From positions 1 to 20,568 of the IMG/VR virus record IMGVR_UViG_3300007754_000075: a stretch of 20,568 nucleotides of DNA, one strand, 5' to 3'. Shown piece after piece: positions 6,636 through 14,316 of this stretch (positions are counted from its first letter, which is position 1; each line of letters opens with the position of its first letter). The DNA comes from a virus. The translations under genes and the position numbers were made by a program. Below the pieces are notes generated by a model that ran no database searches, was not told where the DNA came from, and saw only the letters and a program-made list of their open reading frames with translations.

Positions 6636-7217
6636 ATGGGCGACACAGGACCAGCATATTCATATTTACCAGGCATAGGAAAATTTCTTGGGGAAACTGC
6701 TTTAGATAGGCAACCCACCAATACAAATTTTCTACTCCCCACTTCTTTTAGGTTTGATTTAAAAAGAATACCTTCTGTTGTTTTCTTTTGTCAAAGTGTA
6801 AACCTTCCCTCTTTAACATTGGGTGAAATTTTACAACCTACAAGATTTTCCCTTCCAGTAAAGAGGTCTGGCGATACTTTTGAATTTGAAGATTTGACAG
6901 TAAATTTTATTGTTGACGAAGAAATGAAATCTTGGCTAGAAATTTATAATTGGATGTCAACCATTACAAACCTTGAAGATTTTGACACATATAATGCCGC
7001 AGGTCATGGCGACCCGGCGAATGAAATGAATCATTATTCCGATGCAGTTCTAATCATAACAAATAGTGCCAAAAATCCACTTCTAGAAGTAAACTTCAAA
7101 GGATGTTTTCCAAAATCTATATCTGGAATAGAATTTGACAGCAAAACTACTGACAACGAACCACTTGTGGCAACTGTTACATTTGGCTATACCTCCTATA
7201 AAGTAGAGGCCCTTTAA
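6636..7217 (+). CDS. gp19-family tail tube paralogue; positional candidate for tail-completion protein gp3
   Basis: The product is 193 residues. Its sequence lines up with the gp19 encoded at 438: NLPSLTLGEILQPTRFSLPV (61-80) against NLPASTLGKIEVPYRGRKVP, a following strand-helix unit ending LEIYNWM, and a C-terminal FKGCFPKSISGIEFDSKTTD against FYGCWPSEIAAIEVNAETTD. It is therefore a tail-tube-fold protein, a family that also includes baseplate-tube initiators (gp48/gp54). In several marine T4-like phages the gene between 23 and uvsY is annotated as gene 3, the tail-completion and sheath-stabilising protein at the head-proximal tube end; this product could be that protein. The gene stands alone, between the gp23 terminator and the uvsY promoter. 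ATG is preceded by TAGGAGA. Tail structural role: fairly sure; exact role: unsure. Confidence 0.72.
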   Translation: MGDTGPAYSYLPGIGKFLGETALDRQPTNTNFLLPTSFRFDLKRIPSVVFFCQSVNLPSLTLGEILQPTRFSLPVKRSGDTFEFEDLTVNFIVDEEMKSWLEIYNWMSTITNLEDFDTYNAAGHGDPANEMNHYSDAVLIITNSAKNPLLEVNFKGCFPKSISGIEFDSKTTDNEPLVATVTFGYTSYKVEAL

Positions 7218-7226
7218 AAATACAAC

Positions 7227-7254
7227 TTGACTTTTCTGTTTTTTGTAGTATACT
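7227..7254 (+). promoter_or_regulatory. Sigma70-type promoter for uvsY
   Basis: TTGACT (7227-7232), a 16-base spacer and TATACT (7249-7254), each one mismatch from consensus. Predicted transcript start is near 7261, about 25 bases before the uvsY ATG. It fits early/middle transcription of recombination genes by host RNA polymerase. Confidence 0.75.
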
Positions 7255-7285
7255 AGTAGTATTATACACAAAGGTATATTATTCT

Positions 7286-7720
7286 ATGACATTAGATGAA
7301 ATAAAAAAAATGATTGCGAATGATGTGGTAATAGACGATACTGAATTGGATTTAGAATCATTAAAAATCCCACAACTTCATAACAAATATCTCAATTTAT
7401 ATACAGATGAAAAATTAATACTTGGCAAGGCCATATCAGATTATAACATTCTTCTAAGAAAAAAATGGGAGTATTATACTGGCAAACTAGACAGAGAAGA
7501 ACTAGAGGAATTGGGATGGTTGCCATTTCAACATAAAATTCTAAAACCAGATATTGAAAAATATCTAGAATCTGATGCCGAATTAATTCAGAAACAACAT
7601 TTGAAATTATATCAAGAAGAAAAAGTAAAGTATTTAGATGCCATTATAAAAAACCTAAACACTAGGCATTGGAAAATTAGAAACGCAATAGAGTGGAGAA
7701 AATTTGTAAGTGGCGTATAA
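7286..7720 (+). CDS. uvsY: Recombination mediator UvsY
   Basis: The product is 144 residues (T4 UvsY is 137). UvsY loads the UvsX recombinase onto ssDNA covered by gp32, acting as a hexamer in recombination-dependent replication. The sequence fits the family: N-terminal DEIKKMIANDVVIDDTELD, LESLKIPQLHNKYLNLY, then GKLDREELEELGWLPF near residues 66-81, and a basic helical C-terminus NTRHWKIRNAIEWRKFVSGV. The order uvsY followed by uvsW agrees with T4-like genomes. ATG start with AAAGG upstream, downstream of a clear promoter. The end overlaps the GTG of the next gene by 11 bases. UvsX itself is not in this window. Confidence 0.9.
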   Translation: MTLDEIKKMIANDVVIDDTELDLESLKIPQLHNKYLNLYTDEKLILGKAISDYNILLRKKWEYYTGKLDREELEELGWLPFQHKILKPDIEKYLESDAELIQKQHLKLYQEEKVKYLDAIIKNLNTRHWKIRNAIEWRKFVSGV

Positions 7721-8228
7721 CCCCAACACAGATGCAATGAATGAGATATATCTTTCTAGAGCATACAAATATGCGGCATCAAAAAGTTATGACCCGTCTA
7801 CACAAAATGCTGCCATTCTTTGGCATCCAAATGTAGGCGTTGTAGTACAGGCAGCAAATGGTATTCCAGAAAAACTGACAACATCAGAAGATATTTGGCA
7901 GAGTGAAGATAAATATTTGTATGTCGAACACGCAGAAAGAAATGTCATATACAAAGCAGCCAATAGAGGTATAGTAACAGAGGGACTTACAATGTATTGC
8001 CCTTGGATTTGTTGTGCCGATTGTGCAAGAGCAATTATTCAAGCAGGAATTATACGAGTCATAGGTCATAAAAACATTATAGATATGACGCCAGATAGAT
8101 GGAAGAAGTCTTGCGATGTAGGAATACAAATGCTAAAAGATGCAGGAATACAATGTGGTTTTTGGGAAGGGAAAGCCTGCAAAGATGCCACGCAAATTAG
8201 ATTCAACGGAGAATTGATATCGCCATAA
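7710..8228 (+). CDS. dCMP/CMP deaminase family protein (zinc-dependent)
   Basis: The product is 172 residues starting with GTG at 7710, overlapping uvsY by 11 bases; GGAGA lies about 11 bases upstream. ATG 7737 (residue 10) is an alternative but has no ribosome site. The zinc deaminase signature is present: HAE at 74-76 (H74 zinc ligand, E76 proton shuttle) and C102-A-D-C105 in CPWICCADC, followed by ARAIIQAGIIRVIG. The family includes dCMP deaminase, which makes dUMP for dTMP synthesis (T4 gene cd). It is shorter than T4 Cd (193) and lacks the T4 insert between the first strands and HAE, so a CMP/dCMP-like or other nucleotide deaminase is also possible. Nucleotide supply for phage DNA synthesis is the likely job. 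Confidence 0.75.
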   Translation: MAYNPNTDAMNEIYLSRAYKYAASKSYDPSTQNAAILWHPNVGVVVQAANGIPEKLTTSEDIWQSEDKYLYVEHAERNVIYKAANRGIVTEGLTMYCPWICCADCARAIIQAGIIRVIGHKNIIDMTPDRWKKSCDVGIQMLKDAGIQCGFWEGKACKDATQIRFNGELISP

Positions 8229-8266
8229 CAGATGACATAATTGTATCTTTCAAAGATGATGTTCAT

Positions 8267-9718
8267 ATGAATGTATCGTGTGACCGTGGCATTGCAAAGG
8301 AAATATCTGAATATTTCACATTTGAAGTTCCTGGCCACAAATATATGGCGTCATATAGGTCAAAGTTTTGGGATGGAACAATCAAACTATACAATATGTA
8401 CGACCAAAGTTTGTATAGAGGATTGATGGACTATTTGACACAGTTTGCTGTTGACAGAAAATATACAATCAAAATCCCCGATACTCCCGTAGAAAAACAT
8501 TCCAAAGAATCTGTTGAAAAATATATGGCCGAATATATCCAACCACACGCAATGGGAAAGGATATAAAGGCATTTCCACATCAAATAGATGCAATAATGC
8601 AAGCACTAAACAAAAAGAGGTGTTTGCTTTTATCGCCAACAGGTTCAGGAAAATCTTTGATTATATATTCATTGATGAGGTATTATATCGATAAGATACC
8701 AAAGGATAAAAAGATTCTATTGGTAGTCCCTACAGTAGCATTAGTATCTCAAATGCATTCAGATTTTATTGATTATTCCAAGAAAAACAAGTGGAAAGTC
8801 GATTCCAATTGTCATTGTTTATATGCAGGGCAGGGAAAAGAAACTAATAAAAAAGTAACGATATCGACATGGCAAAGCATATACAAGATGCCTGATAAGT
8901 TCTTCAAGGACTTTTATGTTATATTCGGGGATGAGTGTCACTTATTCAAATCTAAGTCCTTAACATCGATTATGACGAAACTGAGGGACTGCCCGTACAG
9001 GGTCGGGACTACTGGAACATTAGATGATGTTCAGGTTAACAAGTTAGTAATTCAGGGATTATTTGGTTCGGTGTATAAAGTAACAACCACAACAGAACTT
9101 ATTGAACAGAATATGCTTTCTAATTTAAAAATCAATTGTATATTGTTAGAATATTCCGATGCAGAGAAAAAAGAGGTACGGAGAGCAAAATATCAAGAAG
9201 AAATGGATTGGCTAGTAAAAAACGACAAAAGAAATAATTTTATTACAGATTTATCTCTTAACCTCAAGGGAAACACATTAGTGCTGTTTCAATTTGTAGA
9301 GAAACACGGAAAAATACTACATACTAATATAGAAAGCAAAACAAAAAACAACCGAAAAGTATTTTTTGTTTATGGTGGAACTGATGTTGATGTTAGAGAA
9401 GAAATTAGACATATTGTGGAAAAAGAGGATAATGCCATTATCATTGCATCTTATGGAACTTTTAGTACAGGAATTTCTATTAGAAAACTACACAATATTA
9501 TTTTCGCATCACCCTCAAAAAGCAGAATTCGAATATTACAGTCCATCGGTAGACAATTACGAAAATCGGAACAGAAAGTAATGGCAAATCTTTATGATAT
9601 TGGAGATAATCTTGCGTGGAAATCGTGGAAGAACCACACATTTAGACATTTCGTAGAAAGATTAAAAATATACAACTCCGAAAAATTTGAATATAAAACA
9701 GACAGAATAAAATTATAG
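8267..9718 (+). CDS. uvsW: Recombination and replication helicase UvsW (true start probably upstream, non-canonical)
   Basis: From the first ATG the product is 483 residues. UvsW is a superfamily 2 helicase that unwinds branched DNA and R-loops, shifting T4 from origin to recombination-dependent replication. Motifs: FWDGTIKLYN (34-43) in the N-terminal DNA-binding domain, Q-like AFPHQIDAIMQAL (102-114), Walker A SPTGSGKS (123-130), motif II DECH (222-225), motif III-like VGTTGTLDD, VASYG-like IIASYGTFSTGISI (392-405) and arginine-finger QSIGRQLRK (425-433). The frame is open upstream to a stop at 8198-8200, and residues encoded at 8231-8266 (DDIIVSFKDDVH) match the first 12 residues of T4 UvsW (pattern I-V-F-D-H), yet no ATG/GTG/TTG lies there. 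GGAGA at 8208-8212 could serve ATC 8219 or ATA 8225. The given start is thus the minimal gene. Confidence 0.92.
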   Translation: MNVSCDRGIAKEISEYFTFEVPGHKYMASYRSKFWDGTIKLYNMYDQSLYRGLMDYLTQFAVDRKYTIKIPDTPVEKHSKESVEKYMAEYIQPHAMGKDIKAFPHQIDAIMQALNKKRCLLLSPTGSGKSLIIYSLMRYYIDKIPKDKKILLVVPTVALVSQMHSDFIDYSKKNKWKVDSNCHCLYAGQGKETNKKVTISTWQSIYKMPDKFFKDFYVIFGDECHLFKSKSLTSIMTKLRDCPYRVGTTGTLDDVQVNKLVIQGLFGSVYKVTTTTELIEQNMLSNLKINCILLEYSDAEKKEVRRAKYQEEMDWLVKNDKRNNFITDLSLNLKGNTLVLFQFVEKHGKILHTNIESKTKNNRKVFFVYGGTDVDVREEIRHIVEKEDNAIIIASYGTFSTGISIRKLHNIIFASPSKSRIRILQSIGRQLRKSEQKVMANLYDIGDNLAWKSWKNHTFRHFVERLKIYNSEKFEYKTDRIKL

Positions 9719-9727
9719 GGGATAAAG

Positions 9728-10222
9728 ATGAGCAAATATCAAATATTAAAACTAAGAAGTGGTGAAGATGTAATCACAAAAATAGTAGGAAAGTCAAAAT
9801 ATAAATATACTTTAGACCGACCAATGCAAGTGAAAGTTTCATCTTATATAGACCCAGTGAGTGAAGAAAGAAAAGATGTAATGCTGATGAGAGATTGGTT
9901 GCAAAACACCAACCAAATAAATGTGGACATTCCAGTAGATTGGGTAGCAACAATTCTTGAGCCAGATGCTGAAACTGTTGAATCTTATGATGAAGCAAAG
10001 AATAAAGAAGATACAATGGTAACTCAAGATGAAATTGATGAAGAAAATATAGAAGATTTTATTGAATCACAAAATATTCTTGTTACAATAGCAATACCAC
10101 CGATGATATTCTTTCATATGTTAGCACAAGGATTAATTGGAAAAGACGGGCTTAAAGGAATGAGCGATTATAAAGATTGGTCGCCAAATGTTGATGATTA
10201 TTTAGACGATGATGAGGAATAG
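9728..10222 (+). CDS. Conserved-type hypothetical protein between uvsW and gene 55
   Basis: The product is 164 residues and was not recognised with certainty. It opens with SKYQILKLRSGEDVITKIVG, then TLDRPMQVKV, a pattern of short strands like that of small Sm/SH3-type beta-barrel proteins (a KLxxGexvi strand, then a 'xxxxRPMQV' strand), a resemblance only. An acidic, probably disordered stretch at about 90-120 (DAETVESYDEAKNKEDTM, DEIDEENIEDFIE) divides it from a hydrophobic segment ILVTIAIPPMIFFHMLAQGL (about 119-138) and an acidic tail ending DDYLDDDEE. The hydrophobic part is too polar-flanked and short to call membrane-spanning with confidence. Start ATG has GGGGAT upstream; the gene lies 10 bases after uvsW and 4 before gene 55, so it belongs to that operon. 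Confidence 0.7.
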   Translation: MSKYQILKLRSGEDVITKIVGKSKYKYTLDRPMQVKVSSYIDPVSEERKDVMLMRDWLQNTNQINVDIPVDWVATILEPDAETVESYDEAKNKEDTMVTQDEIDEENIEDFIESQNILVTIAIPPMIFFHMLAQGLIGKDGLKGMSDYKDWSPNVDDYLDDDEE

Positions 10223-10225
10223 ATT

Positions 10226-10828
10226 ATGGCTGGCAAGAAAAAGAAAAAGAAAACAACCAACAACTATATCGATAATGAAGAATTTTTCAAAGCAATGTGT
10301 GAATGGAAAATTTTAGTAAATGAAGCAAATGCTTCAGGCGAGAATGTCCCGCCTGTGACTAATTATATTGGTGAGTGTTTTTATAAAATATCTGAACACC
10401 TTTCATATAGACCAAATTTTATCAATTATCCATTTAGAGATGAAATGGTTGGAGATGGAATCGAAAATTGTCTAATGTATTGCCATAATTTCAATCCAGA
10501 AAAATCAAAAAATCCATTTTCATATTTTACTCAAATTATATATTATGCATTTTTGAGAAGAATACAAAAAGAGAAAAAACAAAATTATATAAAGTATAAA
10601 TTGGTAGAAGCCAATGATACCGAAGGAAATATTCCAAGATGGTATTCAGACACTTATGCCGACCATAAAGATTCTGCAATGAGAAATCCGTATGCAGATA
10701 TGTTCGGCCTGTCACAATGCGATATTGAGAAATTTTCCCCAAAACCAAAAAAGAAAAAAAACAAACAAGCAGAAATTGATAATATTTTACAGGATGATGA
10801 TATAAGTGAAGATAGCAATAATAAATGA
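10226..10828 (+). CDS. gp55: Late-transcription sigma factor gp55
   Basis: The product is 200 residues (T4 gp55 is 185). gp55 is the divergent sigma that directs host RNA polymerase to T4 late promoters and is activated by the gp45 sliding clamp. The family core is visible: FFKAMCEWK (20-28), VTNYIGECFYKISEHLSYRPNFINY (44-68), RDEMVGDGIENCLMYCHNFNP (71-91) and the sigma region-2-like NPFSYFTQIIYYAFLRRIQKEKKQ (96-119). Two Lys runs (KKKKKK at 4-9; KPKKKKNK at 173-180) flank the core. The C-terminus reads NILQDDDISEDSNNK and does not show the hydrophobic-acidic clamp-binding end known from T4 gp55 and gp33. ATG with GAGGAA upstream; the 3' end overlaps gene 47 by 23 bases. Confidence 0.9.
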   Translation: MAGKKKKKKTTNNYIDNEEFFKAMCEWKILVNEANASGENVPPVTNYIGECFYKISEHLSYRPNFINYPFRDEMVGDGIENCLMYCHNFNPEKSKNPFSYFTQIIYYAFLRRIQKEKKQNYIKYKLVEANDTEGNIPRWYSDTYADHKDSAMRNPYADMFGLSQCDIEKFSPKPKKKKNKQAEIDNILQDDDISEDSNNK

Positions 10829-11852
10829 CACCCACTGGTCTGCCAGAGGTGACTCACAATTATTTTTTGATTATTTTATGAAGTTTTTTGATGATGTGTT
10901 TTTCCCACATCTAAAAGAACATAACATAAAAACAATTATACACGCAGGAGATTTAATGGACAGGCGTAAGTTTGTCAATTTTAATATTCTGAACCAAATT
11001 AGAACTAGATTTATGGACAAACTTCGTGATGAAGGTATAAAAATGCATTGCATTTTAGGCAACCACGATGTTTATTATAGAAATACAAATTCTGTTAATT
11101 CTTTACGAGAATTATTTTCTGATGATATAATCATTTATGAAAAACCTACTGTGGTAGATTTTGACGGCCTAAACATAGCATTATTGCCTTGGGTGAATAA
11201 AGAAAACTATGATGAATCTATAAACTTTATAAAAACCGCAGGTGCGCCAATTCTGGTCGGACATCTTGAATTGAGTGGATATGATGTGATGAGAGGAATT
11301 AAACATGAAGGCGGAATGGATGCAAAGTTGTTTGAACGATACGAGCAGGTATTGACTGGCCATTTTCATTGCCGGCAAAAACACGACAACATTTATTATA
11401 TGGGAACACAATACCAAATAACATTTGCTGATTTGAAAGAACAAAAAGGTTTTCATGTTTTTGATACAGAATATAGAGAACTTGAATTTATTCCAAACCC
11501 ACATAAAATGTTTCATTCTATATCGTATAATGATGAAGCAGGCCCAATTGATATTGAACAATTTAATTGCAAACACCTCAAAGATTCGTATGTTAAACTA
11601 TTTGTAGAACACAAAAAGTATCCATATTCGTTTGAGAGGTTTATGGATAAGTTGTATGATTGCGGAGTAATAAAAATTACTGTTGTTGAAGAAGTCATAA
11701 ATTCAGAATGGACAAAAGAAGAAATGGTAGATTTGTCCCAAGATACGGTAACTCTTATCAACAATGAAATTGATTCTCTTGAAGAAGTCAAAGATAAAGA
11801 ACGAATGAAACGACTTATCAAAGACATTTATATGGAGAGTTTGTCTTTGTGA
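10806..11852 (+). CDS. gp47: Recombination nuclease subunit gp47 (Mre11-like)
   Basis: The product is 348 residues (T4 gp47 is 339). With gp46 it forms the phage Mre11-Rad50 complex that resects DNA ends for recombination-dependent replication and degrades host DNA. All Mre11-type metallophosphoesterase motifs are visible: D8-T-H10 (NDTHW), GD49LMD52, GNH87D (85-88), GH153L, and GH186FH188. They bind two metal ions. Start is GTG 10806, inside the end of gene 55, with AGGA about 11 bases upstream; it begins exactly at the first strand MKIAIINDTH, so a later start would lose the catalytic Asp. The stop overlaps the GTG of the following methyltransferase by 4 bases. Confidence 0.95.
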   Translation: MKIAIINDTHWSARGDSQLFFDYFMKFFDDVFFPHLKEHNIKTIIHAGDLMDRRKFVNFNILNQIRTRFMDKLRDEGIKMHCILGNHDVYYRNTNSVNSLRELFSDDIIIYEKPTVVDFDGLNIALLPWVNKENYDESINFIKTAGAPILVGHLELSGYDVMRGIKHEGGMDAKLFERYEQVLTGHFHCRQKHDNIYYMGTQYQITFADLKEQKGFHVFDTEYRELEFIPNPHKMFHSISYNDEAGPIDIEQFNCKHLKDSYVKLFVEHKKYPYSFERFMDKLYDCGVIKITVVEEVINSEWTKEEMVDLSQDTVTLINNEIDSLEEVKDKERMKRLIKDIYMESLSL

Positions 11853-12607
11853 TATACAATATTGACTGTATAGATTTTATGAAGAATTGTAAGAGTAAAG
11901 TTAATTTGGTTCTTACAAGTCCACCTTATAATATGACCAAACGACCAGGCGGCGATGCTGATTCTGGAAGGTATGATGAATACAACGATTGGAAAGAACC
12001 AAAAGAATATATGGAATGGACTGCCAATATATTCAATCACTTCGATAATATTCTAGTAGAGAACGGTGTTGTGCTTTACAACTTCTCTTATTCAATCGAG
12101 AATCCTTCTCTGCCATATGAATTGGTTGCACATTTAGTAAACAACACAAACTTCTGTATTGCAGACACAATCATTTGGAAAAAGAAAGCGTCTATGCCAT
12201 ATCCTGCAAGTCCTAATCGATTGCAGAGAATTTGTGAATTCGTTTTTGTGTTTGTTCGTAAGAACGAAATTGATTCGTTTACTACCAATAAACAAATAAG
12301 CAAAGTAGGAACGACAGGACAAAAATATTATGTTCCTGTTCCAAACTTTATAGATGCCAAAAACAATGATGGTGCAACAAAGGAAATGAACCAAGCAACA
12401 TACTCTACAGATTTAGTAAAGCAATTACTAAAGACATACGCAAAACCAGAAGAATCGTTTGTAGTGTTTGACCCATTTATGGGAACAGGTACTACAGCAA
12501 ATGGGTGTATGGAATATGGATGTTCTTGTATAGGAACAGAGATAAGTGAAAGGCAATGTGAATATGCGAACGAACGGATTCGGAATATATTTACAACAAC
12601 AGAATGA
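11849..12607 (+). CDS. DNA methyltransferase (amino-methylating, beta-type motif order)
   Basis: The product is 252 residues. It should transfer a methyl group from S-adenosylmethionine to the exocyclic amino group of adenine or cytosine. Motif IV TSPPY lies near the N-terminus (23-27) and the SAM-binding motif I FDPFMGTGTT near the C-terminus (207-216), the order of beta-class enzymes such as CcrM. SPPY rather than DPPY is commoner in N4-cytosine enzymes but does not settle the base. The NQATYSTDLVKQLLKTY segment (181-197) is the usual helix before motif I. The GTG start overlaps the gp47 stop (GTGA), with GGAGAG about 10 bases upstream; the end overlaps gp46 by 4 bases. No restriction endonuclease gene is adjacent, so an orphan, protective or regulatory enzyme is likely. 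Confidence 0.88.
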   Translation: MIYNIDCIDFMKNCKSKVNLVLTSPPYNMTKRPGGDADSGRYDEYNDWKEPKEYMEWTANIFNHFDNILVENGVVLYNFSYSIENPSLPYELVAHLVNNTNFCIADTIIWKKKASMPYPASPNRLQRICEFVFVFVRKNEIDSFTTNKQISKVGTTGQKYYVPVPNFIDAKNNDGATKEMNQATYSTDLVKQLLKTYAKPEESFVVFDPFMGTGTTANGCMEYGCSCIGTEISERQCEYANERIRNIFTTTE

Positions 12608-14316
12608 TTATATTTAAAACACTTTCATATAAAAATTTCCTTTCAACAGGAAACTATAAAAACACGATAGACCTTACCGAACACAATACCACACTTATTA
12701 GTGGAGAAAATGGAACAGGTAAATCTACTATGTTGGATGCTATTACATTTTCTCTGTTCGGCAAATCGTTTCGCGGCATCAATATTCCTCAATTAGTAAA
12801 CTCAATCAACGAAAGAGAATGTGTGGTAGAAATTGAATTTTCATCGGGCACAGATGATTATAAAATTGTTCGTGGCCTGAAACCAAAGAGATTTGAAATT
12901 TATAAAAATGACGAACTTTTAGACCAAGATGCTAAATCAAAAGATTATCAAAAGATTTTAGAAGAACAGATTTTAAAAATGACATACAAGTCGTTTTGTC
13001 AGGTGGTGATTCTTGGTTCTTCTAATTATATTCCTTTCATGAAACTTTCTGCAAAAGACAGAAGATTAGTAGTAGAAAATTTATTAGATATTGATGTGTT
13101 TAGTGTGATGAATATATTAGTTCGTGGAAGATTACAAACAATAAAAGAACAAATTACTGACATCGACCATAAAATAGAAATTATGAAAGAAAAGGTAGAC
13201 GCGAAACACAAACTAATCAAAACACTTCAAAAAAAATCATCCGACAATATAAACAAATATAAAACGGAAATAGAAACTACAAAAAATTCAATAAAAGAAT
13301 TGCAAGAAGAAATTAAAAAGCAACAAACTAATATAGATGAATTATTAGAAACAATAAAAGACAAAAATGATATTACAAACGATTTATTACAATCCGAATC
13401 ATTTGAAAAGGAATTAAAAAATCAAATAAAAAACATTGAAAGGAATGTAAAATTTTATGAAGAAAATGATAATTGCCCGTCCTGTAAACAATACATCCAA
13501 GAACACCATAAAGAATCCGTGTACACGGAACAGGCCGAAGAAAAAGTAGATATACAAAAACAACTAGAAAAATTGTTTGATAAAATTGAAAATACAGAAA
13601 ACAAAATTGGAGAGATAAACAAAACAGCAGAAGATATTCAAAAAATTGAAAAGTCTGTTAGCAATAAACAAAATCAAATAAGTGCATCAACACAATATGT
13701 TGATAAACTTTTGAAAAGTATAGAATCTTCGATGACAGAAGGTACAGAAATTCAAGAAGCAAAAGATGAACTCAACCAATTGATTGGAGAAGGAAAATCC
13801 TGCATTTCTGACCGTAAAGAAAAAATAGAAGATAGACACTATTATAATATTGCTTCGACAATGCTGAAAGACAGTGGAATCAAGTCAAAGATTATAAAAC
13901 ATTACTTGCCAGTTATGAACAAACTTATAAACAAATATTTGACAGACATGGATTTCTTTTGCCATTTTGAATTGGATGAAAATTTTGATGAAACTATAAA
14001 GAGTCGCCATCGTGATGACTTTACATACTATAACTTCAGTGAGGGTGAACGGCTGAGAATAGATTTATCTTTGCTTTTGGCATGGAGAGAAGTGGCACGA
14101 TTGAAAAATAGTGTGAATTGCAATTTACTCATTCTGGATGAGGTGTTCGATTCCAGCCTAGATGCAGTTGGCACAGAAGAATTTCTAAAACTTCTAACAA
14201 CTTTCGGAAATCGTGCGAATATATTTGTAATTTCTCATAAATCTGATACAATGACAGATAAGTTCAGTAATCATATTGTCTTTGAAAAGAAAAATAATTT
14301 TAGCAGTATAAAATGA
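12604..14316 (+). CDS. gp46: Recombination nuclease subunit gp46 (Rad50-like ATPase)
   Basis: The product is 570 residues (T4 gp46 is 560). It is the SMC-like ATPase that partners gp47. Layout: N-terminal ABC half with Walker A SGENGTGKS (33-41) and a Q-loop region near YKSFCQVVILGSS (around 129-141); a coiled coil from about 170 to 430, broken by the zinc hook C291-PS-C294 that joins two molecules; then the C-terminal half with the ABC signature NFSEGERLRIDL (477-488), Walker B LLILDEVFD with D512/E513, and the H-loop VISHK. The ATG overlaps the methyltransferase stop (ATGA) and the end overlaps the GNAT gene likewise (ATGA), so the chain is translationally coupled. Confidence 0.96.
   Translation: MIIFKTLSYKNFLSTGNYKNTIDLTEHNTTLISGENGTGKSTMLDAITFSLFGKSFRGINIPQLVNSINERECVVEIEFSSGTDDYKIVRGLKPKRFEIYKNDELLDQDAKSKDYQKILEEQILKMTYKSFCQVVILGSSNYIPFMKLSAKDRRLVVENLLDIDVFSVMNILVRGRLQTIKEQITDIDHKIEIMKEKVDAKHKLIKTLQKKSSDNINKYKTEIETTKNSIKELQEEIKKQQTNIDELLETIKDKNDITNDLLQSESFEKELKNQIKNIERNVKFYEENDNCPSCKQYIQEHHKESVYTEQAEEKVDIQKQLEKLFDKIENTENKIGEINKTAEDIQKIEKSVSNKQNQISASTQYVDKLLKSIESSMTEGTEIQEAKDELNQLIGEGKSCISDRKEKIEDRHYYNIASTMLKDSGIKSKIIKHYLPVMNKLINKYLTDMDFFCHFELDENFDETIKSRHRDDFTYYNFSEGERLRIDLSLLLAWREVARLKNSVNCNLLILDEVFDSSLDAVGTEEFLKLLTTFGNRANIFVISHKSDTMTDKFSNHIVFEKKNNFSSIK

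Noticed and set aside
8401-8480. TTGACA-like hexamers inside uvsW as possible promoters
   Set aside because: No -10 box at proper spacing; they are coding sequence (LTQFAVDRK).
11181-11827. Reverse-strand open frames opposite gp47
   Set aside because: gp47 has all catalytic motifs in the + frame; the reverse frames show no motif and no start signals.
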